Below are positions 51,255 to 61,100 of a DNA stretch of 64,000 nt, piece by piece. The notes beneath the pieces were generated by a model. It was given only the letters and a program-made list of their open reading frames with translations. It was not told where the DNA came from and did no database searches. Within the stretch, counting starts at the first letter, position 1. Each line of letters begins with the position of its first letter. Both the position numbers and the translations under genes were made by a program. Source of the stretch: Prasinococcaceae sp. CCMP 1430 (lineage: Eukaryota; Prasinodermophyta; Palmophyllophyceae; Prasinococcales; Prasinococcaceae); assembly GCA_013416795.1 (NCBI GenBank), contig RQSC01000002.1, positions 424,816 to 488,815 on the forward strand, in the 5' to 3' direction.

Positions 51255-53315
51255 CGCTTGCGTCTTCTAGCACTGTAATCGCACCCTGTGTAACGGTAAC
51301 CGCATTCGCGCGGGGGGCTGCCCTGTGTACTCGGTCTGGCGCCCTCCGGCCGGAGAGAGGATGGGCGCTTCTCACGATCGATCGTCGCGCCGCCGGATGG
51401 GTGTGGGGGCGATCGCCGCAGGTCCATCAGTGGCGTTCACTCAGAGGTTTCATCGGGCGGCCGTTTCATGGCCGCATGCGCATCAATCATGATGGCAGCG
51501 GCGCTCCTCCTCTCGCTGAGTGGGAGCGCTGCGTTGTCGGCATGCATCGTCTTCAGCAGGGTCGCAAGACGCTTGTGGTACGGGCTCTGACCCTTCTTCT
51601 TCGTTCCGGCTTCGAGTCCGGGCGTCCTTGGCTCGAGGTCCTGCTGCTGGGCCTTCTCGAGGTCCTGCTGCTGGGCCATCTTCGTCACAGCCGCGGCGCG
51701 CTCCTCACTCTCCAACCATCGCTGGTTGCAGGCCTTTAAGACGTCCCCCGGGCCCACAGCAGCGCCACCAGACCGCTCCTCGCACTCCTTCTTCACGGAC
51801 AGATACACCGCTCTTTTGAAGTCCGCGTGCGCCGCCTGCAGGATCGACGGCGGTTGCCGCTTTCGTTTCTTGTCATTGACGTCGGCAGCGCCAGGCGACT
51901 CCGGCTCTCCTGACTTTGACTTTGTAGACGCTGGCTTCCCAGACGGCTTTCCAGACGCTGATGGAGGTGGCATCTTGCGGCGGAGCGCGCCCCGAGTGTA
52001 TGCAGCACCGACCATAGCGGCCGCCTTCGCGCAGTTCTCCTCGCTGAAGGTTGGGTCTCCGATAAGGAAGCGCCGCACGTCCGTCGAAGAACGAAACTCG
52101 CTTCGGCAGCCCCCGTTGTCAAACTCCGGAGGGTAGAAGTACCAGTCCCCGGTGCCTGCTGTCTGGATGCCGGCAAGACTGCGCGGGAACCACTTCATGG
52201 TCCAATCCTTCGGGATGCCGCTGAGCTCGTGCGACAGCCAATCAGTGATGGGCTGGAAATCCCCTGTCGGCTCCGCGTTGTTCCAGTACTTGCCAAGGAC
52301 AACCGAGGGTCCGCGCTCGCCGTAGATGTCGACGTAGATTCTCGGGTGGCCGTCCGTGCCCCGCGGGAAGAGGCACCGATTCCCCGCGGGAATTGGCACG
52401 TTGTACTCCTGGCAATATTGTGCCAAACTGATGCCTTCCGTATCCCCTTGCGTTCGGCTGGGCTTGCTGTCCCTAGTGCCGGCGCCAGCACTGCGCGCGC
52501 CGCTGCGCGAAGGTTTGCGGACGAGGTTCTTGACGGTGCCAGCCGCGCACTCTGTGCCTAGCACCCGCACGCTCATCCTCCACTTCTTGCTGCTACCCCT
52601 GCCACCGGCCTTCTCGAACTCCCCCATTTCCATCACACGCCCATCCTGCAGCACGACCTGGAGCTTGTGCGGCCGCATCGTCCCCTCGAGGGTACCGCAG
52701 CGTACGCGCAGCTTCGTGAGCGCCGACCTGAGCGGGCGGCAGCGCGCCGCGGTCATAGTCGCCTCCTCGTCCACTTCTTGTTGCCGCATGAGGGCCTCGT
52801 TGTCCGCCTGCGGATGCGATGGCCGAGTCAGCTCTCGCGTCTCGCACGGCGCACAGGCAGCAACGACAGACGAGGCGGGCAAGACCAGGCGGCGCTGTGA
52901 GACGTACCTTGCTGCGGCAGCGCGCGCAGTCTGGCACCAGCTTCATTCTCGGGTTGATTTTGGTCTCATCACGCGCTTTCTTGGTTGTGACGACGTTGCT
53001 GCGCTCTTCATGCCCTCGCGCGGCGTCCTGCGCCTGGCGCTCCTCGAGGGCCCTGCGCAACCAGACAGCGTGCTCCAACGTTCGCAGGTCGAGGCGGAGC
53101 GCGGCCAGCTCCGCTTCCCTCCTTGAGGCGCGCGCTGCGACGCCTTCCGCGGACACGTCGTCCATGGCGCCCGCTTCGTGCACCAACACCCCCTCGGCGG
53201 CACTGCGCACGCGCCAAAACGTGCGGGCGCGGCGCGCGAGTTCGCGCGCGCCTCCCGCCCCACACACACACACACACTGCTGCAAAGGGTGCGATTACAG
53301 TGTGAGAAGACGCAA
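51255..53315. mobile_element. 2.06-kb segment bracketed by inverted ~30-bp repeats, carrying the SAND+MBD gene
   Basis: Left copy at 51255-51286 runs CGCTTGCGTCTTCT, a few bases, CACTGTAATCGCACCC. The right copy at 53287-53315 is its reverse complement with two or three changes (GGGTGCGATTACAGTG ... AGAAGACGCAA). The enclosed sequence contains one complete intron-containing gene on the minus strand. The bracket could be a mobile element, or chance placement of a dispersed repeat around a host gene. Confidence 0.4.
51437..53165 (-). CDS. SAND-domain plus MBD/TAM-like DNA-binding protein
   Basis: Exons 53165-52908 and 52807-51437, 542 aa; the 100-nt GT-AG intron joins CARCRSK to ADNEALMRQQ. 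A SAND domain at about 115-170 reads LRVRCGTLEGTMRPHKL, MEMGEFEKAGGRGSSKKW, RMSVRVLG, matching the SAND core (CG..xG.L..., P.EFE..GG...SK.WK.SIR). A second block at about 255-310 reads IPKDWTMKWFPRSL, GDWYFYPPEF, then EFRSSTDVRRFLIG, the pattern of a methyl-CpG-binding/TAM fold (P.GW...R..G....YY.P.....FRS..EV.RFL). The rest is basic and Lys/Ser-rich with a KKRKRQ nuclear signal. It is probably a nuclear chromatin or transcription factor. A transposon origin is possible given its flanks. The start is the first ATG of the first exon. Confidence 0.72.
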
Positions 53316-53533
53316 CACACACACACACACACCTCCCCCTCCCACTCTTCCTGCCCTCCTCCCCTCTCTGCGCGCCCGCCACGCAGCGCGTGCGCCAACA
53401 CCCCCTCGGCGGCACTGCGCACGCGCCACAACGTGCGGGCGCGGCGCGCGAGTTCGCGCGCGCCTCCCGCCCCACACACACACACACACTGCTGCAAAGG
53501 GTGCGATTACAGTGTGAGAAGACGCAACACACN
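53184..53533. repeat. Direct duplication of a 138-bp segment, 212 bp apart
   Basis: 53184-53321 and 53396-53533 are the same sequence with about one mismatch. Each copy has CAACACCCCCTCGGCGG, a CA microsatellite, and GGGTGCGATTACAGTGTGAG. The second copy ends exactly at the single N (53533), so part of the duplication may come from assembly. Spacer contains another CA tract. Confidence 0.85.
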
Positions 53534-53922
53534 CCCCGGCCCCAATTCCGCCCCTCCCGCTCCCTGCTGGACCCGTGTGCGCTCGCGCGCCCGCGGCGCG
53601 GCACACGCCTGCGGGCGGCGTTCGTCCGAGTGGCGCGCCCGTGGCCGGGCGGGGAGGGAGGGGGGGCGCTGGGGCCCCGGGGCGGCCGCGGCGCTCGACC
53701 ATCCGACGCGGGGCCTGCGCGCTTACAGCGCCATCGACGTGGACTGAGAGGCGGGCGCGCGCGAGGCAAAGGGGCAGCGCTTCGACTGGGATGCGTGATC
53801 GTGCGCCTCGGCAGAGCTCGGGCCTGCTGGCAGCGTCGGACGCCAGCCGGCGAGCCGCCGCCGCCGTGCGCCCCACTGAGTAGTGGCCGCGTTGCGCCCC
53901 CGACGACCCCCATCCCGTCACG
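53534..53922. other. 5' flank of the GT77 gene
   Basis: GC-rich contig start immediately after the single N, with G-runs near 53655-53690. It presumably includes the promoter and 5' UTR. No gene is seen. Confidence 0.5.
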
Positions 53923-56250
53923 ATGATGGCATGGAAAGGCGGCGCGCACCGCCACCACCAGCCGCCGCAGCAGCGACCGCGCCGACGAGGCGCCCGTGCG
54001 CTTGCCTTCGCCGCGTGCCTCGCCGCAGTGGCCGCATGCGGGGGCCTGGCGACGCATGCGGCGCTGGTGGCGCGCGCAAGAGCGGCGCCTGCGCGAGCAT
54101 CGCCTGCGCGAGCGGCCCCGGTGGGAGCGATGCCCCAGCAATCCCAGCGGCAGCAGCACCCCCATCTCGACTCACAGCTCGTCGCACAAGCCCTCAAGCG
54201 CAACAACATCAGCGTTGGCAACGTCGACCTGCCCGTAGGCCTGGACTCCTCGAAGCCGATCTTCCTCACATGCGCGACGGTGCGAGCGCCGCGCCGCCAC
54301 GCTCGACCTTCACCCTCCTCGTGCGCGCGGGTCTGAACGCGTTGCCCCCACCGCCGTTCCGCACGACCCGACGAGGGCTGCGTCACCGCCCTGCTCGAGC
54401 GACGCGCGTTCGGCACCAGCTCACGCACGCCGCCCCACCTCAAACCCCCGCGCCCCAAACCTCACCCCCTCTCCAAACAGGCGTCCATGCAGGACTTCCT
54501 GCGCAACTGGGTAGCCCACGTCCGACGCGCCGGAATCGCCAACGTCCTGGTAGGCGCCTTCGACGCGGCGACAGTCTCGCTGTGCCGTGAGCTCGACCTG
54601 CCACACGTGTCGAGCCTCGTGTGGGAGTACGAGGGAATGGCCACCGGCGGCGCGTCGCTGCACTCGGACAACGCGCCCGTCATCCGACACTCGGCGCCGC
54701 TGCACGCGCTCGGCATCCTGCGCGCACAGCTGCTCGTGCAACTGCTAGCCCGCGGCCACTCGGTGTTTGTGAGCGACGTGGACACCGTGTGGCTGCGCGA
54801 TCCAGCGGATTTCCTCGCGTCGCACTCCAGCGCGGCGGCGGTCGACGTCGCACTCGGCAACGACTGCGTGAGCGTGAGCGGCGACGAGGAGCGCGAGGGC
54901 TGGCTCAACTCGCAGCTCAACGTGGGGCTCGTCTTCCTGCGCCCCACGCCGCGCGCGCTCGAGCTTGTGGCGCGCTGGCAGGGGCAGCTCGAGCGCCCCG
55001 GCACGGCGCATGTCAATGACCAGGATCTCATGTGGAGGGTGCTGCAGCAGCTCAAGCACGTGTCGCGAGAAGGGCCGTGGCGGTTCAGTGTGCGGATGCC
55101 CACCAGCGGCCGCGCAGACGACCCCTCGGCCTTCTTCACCGCCGAGGAGGCGCCGCACCTTCTCGGCAGCGCGGATGGCAGCGGCGGCGCGGCCGCCGTC
55201 CCAATGCCGGCTTCGGCGGAGACATACAAGGGCGTCAACGGCCTGGTGCTGGGCGTGCTCCCCGTGGCGCTATTCATGGGTGGCCACCCCTACTTCTGGC
55301 AGCGGCTGCACGAGCGCCCGGGCGCGGCGCAGCCCATCGTGGTGCACGCCACCTTTCAATTCAGCCACTCTCACGGCAAGCGGCAGCGCTTTCGCGAGGA
55401 GGGCCTCTGGCTGGCGGACCCCCCTGAGTACTACTCCGGGCCGAACTACCTGACCTTCGAGCCAGAAGAGCCAGCATGGGAGGAGATCGAGCGGGCGGTC
55501 GTGGAGCGGCGACGAGAGGAGCGGGAGCGGGCAGGGGACGCCAGCGCGGCGGGTGAGCCCAGTGACGCGGCTGGCGGCACGGATTCTCTCGCGCTCATCG
55601 ACCGCCACATGCTGCAGGCGCACCTCCATCGGTTGGAGACATACAACGCCTTGGCCCTCTCGCGCGCGCTCAACCGCACGCTCATCCTGCCGCGGTCGCC
55701 GTGCTGGTGCGAGCGCTACTGGGGGACGGCACTGCCTGCGTGCTTGCTCCCTCACAGCGAGGGGAGCCTGCCGTACAAGTGCCCCACTGACCACCTGTAC
55801 TTCCTCGCAAACCTCGATGGCCTGCCCTGGCGCGAGGACGGCCTGCTGCGCAACGAGCGCACCCCGCGCGAGGTCAAGGAGGACGTGCAGCGCGTGGCGG
55901 TCGGCGGCGGGACGGAGCCGTCGCTCCCAGCCTTCGCCTCGGACGCGCAGGCTGCGGCGCTGCTGGGGGATTCGCCTCACCGCGTGCTGTCCGTCTCGGG
56001 GGCCTCGCGCGCGTTCGGGCGCTTTGTGGATCCGGCCGCGCAGTCCGACTTCCAGCGGCGGATGGACCGCGCGCTCGACGCCAGTGTCTTCTTCTGCGCG
56101 AAAGACAGGCAGTGCAGGGTGGGCTATGAGGCGCCCGCGCAGCTCGAGGGGGACGGCGCCTCCTCCCTTGAGGGGGCGGCGGGCGGCTGGTGGCGCGAGC
56201 GCTTCCCGAGGAGCGGAGGTCTCGGCGTGGTCCAGGCGCACGGCCGCTAG
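53923..56250 (+). CDS. GT77-family glycosyltransferase (XEG113/RRA-like arabinosyltransferase), Golgi type II membrane protein
   Basis: Exons 53923-54279 and 54481-56250, 708 aa; intron 201 nt. A basic N-terminus precedes a signal anchor (about 25-45, ALAFAACLAAVAACGGLA). The catalytic region has KPIFLTCAT joined to ASMQDFLRNWVAHV, NVLVGAFDAAT, the DxD motif in VFVSDVDTVWLRDP, and LNVGLVFLRPTPRALEL. Later come HATFQFSHSHGKRQRFREEG and DPPEYY, then NRTLILPRSPCWCERYW and CPTDHLYF. This sequence of blocks follows Arabidopsis XEG113, which adds arabinose to hydroxyproline-rich cell-wall glycoproteins; donor and acceptor in this organism are inferred only. Length is close to plant members. The start is the first of two adjacent ATG codons. 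Confidence 0.88.
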
Positions 56251-56531
56251 CGAATCGGCGAATCGCGCGGTCGCGCCGACAGTGCAGGTGCGAGTCGCTC
56301 GAAGAGGCTCCCGTGGTTTACTCTGAGGTTATTTTGAATGTATCTTCTATGTCCTCTATTTCAACAGACTTCTGAGTTCTCTTCACGTACCCACGGGCGG
56401 CTGCTTCTGCAGCTGCGGCGGCGCGAGCGGGCGCGTTCGTTTTGATGGCCGTTGCGCCGAGGGGGCCGGCGCGGCGCGCCACAGCGCGCGCACGTGGCAC
56501 ACGCCGCGGATAAACGCGCGAGGGGGGCGCG

Positions 56532-58014
56532 ATGGGCGTGCAGCGCGCGACGCGGTGCGCGCCGGCGCGCGACGTGCGCCGGAGCGGGCGCGACAAGGGG
56601 CGGCTCAGCCTCATGGGACGATGCCTTTCCGGACCCCACTGCCAGCCCCGCCGGGGACGCAGGCGCAGGCGTCGCCGCCACTGCGGATCCTCCGTCGGCC
56701 TCGCTGCGCTCATTTGCCCGCGAGGCCGCCAACCGCGGCGAACTCGCCGGCGAGCTCCTCTTCCGCGCGCGCGCGCCCCAGCCCGTGGCCTTCCCTCGGC
56801 GCAGCGTGCGGCTGCGGCTCGCCGTGCTCCTGCTCCGCTCCACGTACGAGTCCGTGAGCTCCGCCGAAGTGGTGAGCGACGCAGACTTCCAGCGCTTCTT
56901 CTTCTTGGAGCGTCAGTCGGCGTGGCAGCCGTACCTAAACCTGTACTCGCCATCGCGCATCGACCAGGGCGACCTGTCTGACCCTCTGTACTTCGACTAC
57001 ATATCCGCCGCGCAGTACCTCACGCTGGCCAGGATCCTGCGCGACGCCTCCTCGGGCGCGCTGCCGCTGCTCTACGAACGCACCGTGTACGTGCCGCCTG
57101 ACGAGGAGGCGGGCACAGAGGAGCGGTGGGAGACGTCGGTAGCTCGGCGAAATCCGGACCTCGACGATGCGGGCGCGCTGCAGGCCTTCATCGAGAGGGC
57201 CGTGGGAGACACCATCCTGGGGCACGCGGAAACCGACTTCGCGGACGCCAAGGTCACCGTGCCGCCGGCGTGCGAGGACCCGAGGTGCGCGGGCGCGCGC
57301 GCGCTGATTTGTGTGTGGCGTGACGCGTGTGGGCATCGACCGCGTGTTTGGGGGGGAGGGAGGCATTTGCGCCACCGTAGCCCGCCTCATCGGCGCGGAC
57401 ATCGAAGCGCATGCGAATGTTCGCTAATGTCAGCGCGCGGGCGCTTGCGCGCGTGCGTCCCCCATCACCACGGCCACTTGGCCCGTTCGCCCGCGTGCTC
57501 GCGTCCGTAGCCTGTTGGAACGCGAACGCTGCGTGTACGCCGGCGCCAAGCAAATCCTCGCCTCGCTGGTGGATGGCGGCTTCGCGCTGAAAGCTGAGGT
57601 GTCTGAGCTCGAGCCCTCGACGGAAGACGTCGGCGGTGCCACCTTTGCTGTCAGACTGGAAGGTGAGCACAGCGAGTGTGCTAGCGCTCTGCGTCCACGC
57701 GCTCTGCGCTGCCAAACGCCCACGTTCACAGGATCGCGCCGCGCCTTGGCGCACGTCCGCGCCCGTTCTTACGTGCCTGCTGCCCACGCGCTCGCTCGCC
57801 CCCGTCCGCTCCTCGCTCGCATCGTTGCGCAGGCCCGTGCACGCTGTGGTCCTCGCAGCAACTGCGCGCCCAGCAGGTGCCGCTTGCCAACGACCTCGAC
57901 GCCTTTCTCCTGGCGGCGTGGGCGCGGCGCAGCGGTGTGTTGCTCGAATGGAATACCCGCGTCGGCACCAGTAGCGTGGAGAGAGCATTCAGGATATCGG
58001 AGCTCACAGGCTGA
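56532..58014 (+). CDS. Unknown protein, three exons, 5' end unresolved
   Basis: I do not recognise this family, but exon joins make a clear protein. Exon 1 ends at 57284, exon 2 is 57511-57662, exon 3 is 57833-58014. The joins give CEDP-SLLERERCVYAGAK and AVRLE-GPCTLWSSQQLRAQ, each restoring one frame. Visible features: SFAREAANRGELAGELLF, RLAVLLLRSTYESVSSAEVV, FFFLERQSAWQPYLNLY, SPSRIDQGDLSDPLYFDYIS, and at the end VPLANDLDAFLLAAWARRSG, VERAFRISELTG. It is mostly soluble and helical, with no motif for a catalytic role. No ATG is in frame with exon 1. ATG 56532 would need one more small intron, so the start given is a placeholder. Introns are 226 and 170 nt. Confidence 0.6.
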
Positions 58015-58106
58015 CCGACCCCGCAGCCCTCGGCACTGGTCGTACGTGCACATGGTCATGTAGAGCGCGCGCACGCCGGTCACTATCATTCATCTCATGT
58101 CATTTC

Positions 58107-61100
58107 TCACATACGCGCGCGCGCGTCCTCGGCATCAGCAGCCAGCACAACCTGGGGGGTGTTCATGGCATTCAGGTTGCCGCTCTCGGTGCCAGCTGAG
58201 GGGTCAATCGTGATGTCAATCACTGTGGGAGAAGCCCGCATCGAAGAGGTCCCATCGCGGGCCCCTGCACGAGCCATCGCCTCGCCGAGCCTTGCACGGA
58301 GCTCAGCTGGGTCGCGCGCGCGCACGCCAACAGCGCCGAGTGCTGCGCCGAGCAGGTCGTGTCGCGCGCTGAGCTCCGTCGGCGCCGGGTCACGCGAGAA
58401 GGGAGGCGGATTGCCCGCGGGCGATCGTCGATCACCGCCATATACGCCGCCGTTGTTGAAAACCAAAACTACCAAATTTCTCAAGCTGAAGCGCGCAGCC
58501 GTCTCCACCTCGCACGCCGAGAAGCCGAAAGCCGAATCGCCTTCGATCGCGCATACCACGCGCTCTGGGCACTGCAAGGCGGCGGCGATCGCGTACGGAA
58601 TGCCGACGCCCATGGTGCCCCAGTTCCCAGCGTCGAGCTTCTTGAGCGGACTCTCATGCTGGAGGACGATGCGGCACATGTCCATGGTGTTGGCACCCTC
58701 GCTCACGATGATAGGCTCAGGCGCGACCCGCGAGAGCACGGAGCGCACCACTCCGAAGGCTGAGAAGAAGCTCATTGGGGACGTGCGCGTGATGTCGCCA
58801 CTCGAGGGCAGAGGCGTCAGGCGGGCGTCTAGCGCCGCGCGCCTGCGGGCAGCCTCAGCCTGCAGCTTCGAGCGCCACTCCGTCCGTTGCTTGTTCACCA
58901 GCGCCTCCTGTGCAGATGGCCTGCCACCGTCGTTTTGTCCAATTCGTGCCTGGTTCGCCAAGGCACCGACGACAGCATCGCAATTCTGCGCTATATTGCC
59001 AGTGAGGGTCAGCGCATGCACACGTCCGCCCCGTGACGCTTCGCTCTCCACGCTTGCGTCGCCGCCTGCCCACGCGTGCTTGCTCGCCTCTTTGCAATCA
59101 GAGGTGATCAGGATGAAGCGCGCATCATGGGCGAAAACGGGGGGTCTTCCGAGGCCCAACATCCAATTGAGTTGCCCACCCACGACGACCGCAACATCGC
59201 AGCCCCGAAGCGCCGAGCCGCGCGCCGCCGATGCGCACAATTCGTGCGAGTCCGGCAGCACGCCTTTGCCCATTGGGAGCGGCACAAACGGCGCGTCGAG
59301 TGCCTGGACCAGCATGCGCACGGAGCGGTCTGCACCTGCGCTCATCGTTGAACCAGCGCCAACGCACATACTTGAGGCCTCCTGCCCGACGATGACTGCG
59401 CGGCCGCGTCCGTCAGCTATTACTACTGGTAAGTGCGCAGCAGCACGGTACAAGCGCGGATGCGATGGGAGCGACCTTCATCAGGCAACTGAAAGAGACT
59501 CACCGACTGGCCTTCGGCTGCTTCTGAGTAGCATGGCCGCCTCTCTGACCACTCGTTCGTCGGCGGGTCGCGCCATGGTGGCCTCCACCATGTGCATGCG
59601 TCCAACAAGCTCCTCCACAGCGGCAATACTTGCATCGCTGCCATCGCGCCTATTCGCGGTGCTTGCTCCAGAGGAGGACGGCTCATCGTCTGCGCTGCCT
59701 GGCCGCGGAAAGCGTGACATGAGTAGGTCTGCAGGCATGTCTATATACGCAGCGTGTGGCACCCCTGGGTTTGTCAGCCCGCCGGTCAGTGACGCCTTGA
59801 TTGCGGCGTCCACAGCAGCGGCGATGCCTTCAGGGTGCCTGAAGTGCGGGCGGAGCGCAATGGCGCAGTGCGGGCGCATGAGCGCCAGCTGGTCAAGTTG
59901 CTGGAACCCCCCCAGGCCATCCTCATGCGTGTCGCAAGCACCGGAGAGCACGAGCAAAGGCATGCCGTTCGCACGCGCATGGCACGCCCCCGCAAGGGCG
60001 TTCACGGCGCCAGGCCCAGAAACGGTGAGAAGCGCGGCCGGCACGCCGCTCAGGAGTCCACTCGCACACGCCGCGTAGCCAGCGGCTTGTTCGGTGCGCA
60101 TGCCGATGAAACGGATGCCCTCTGCTTGCGCGGCCGTCGCGAGTTGCGTCACGGGGATGCCGACCACCCCGAACATCATACGCACGCCTCCTTTGGCCAA
60201 GGCGCGCGCGACGAGCTCATACCCTGAAGTTCCTGCTTTGGACGTGCGTTCTGCGACAGAAGATGGGCCGTGCGCGCCCTCCCCGGACGCTCCTTGTCCC
60301 TGATTTGGCGTCGAGTCCGAGTCGGACGCGCGCGCGCCCCGCAAAGATTTCGACTGCACATTTTCGCGATGCGAACCGGTGCGCGCGAAATGCGCGGCGA
60401 CCATGCGCCGCTGTATCTTGCCAGTAGCAGTGCGGGGCAGCTCATCGGTGATGTGGATGACCTCGGGCACCTTGTGCGCTGCCAGGCGTTCCCGGCAGTG
60501 CGCTTGTATGGCTGCTACCGACGTGTCCCTCTCGCTGGGGCGCAGGACCACGGCCGCGTGCACTCTCTCGCCGTATTTGATGTCTTTGCCCGCAAACGAT
60601 GCAGCTTGTGCCACCGCGGGCATCGCCAACAAGGCCGAATCCACCTCTAGTGGGCTTATCTTCTCTCCGCCGCGGTTGATGAGCTCCTTGATGCGCCCCT
60701 CCAGCGTGAGGAATCCGTCGTGGCTCATGGACCCAATATCACCAGTGCTAAACCATGAGCCTTCGGCCGCCTGGCGCTGCAGATGTGTGACGGCCACGCT
60801 GCCGCCCGCGCTGTCCTTGGTCGGCACGGGGCCAAACCAAACCGCGCGCGTGAAAGACTCAGCATTGGCTTTGCTCGCTGATGGGCCCACGTACCCTGCA
60901 AACAGCGTTGCACCTTGGATGCATACTTCACCAGATTCGTTTGCCGCCGTCGTTGCATCGTCGCCAGGCAGAAGGTCGGGAGGCGCCTGCGCCAAGGTCG
61001 AGGCGGCCAGCATGCGAACGGGGCTTCCAGCAACGGCTGAAGGACCGAGCGTGTCGAGGACGCCCACGCGCACGCCGAGGCGCGTGGCACGTCCCACCGT

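Noticed and set aside
58159-60078. Long plus-strand frame of 639 codons
   Set aside because: Ser/Pro/Arg-rich antisense shadow of the oxalyl-CoA decarboxylase half.
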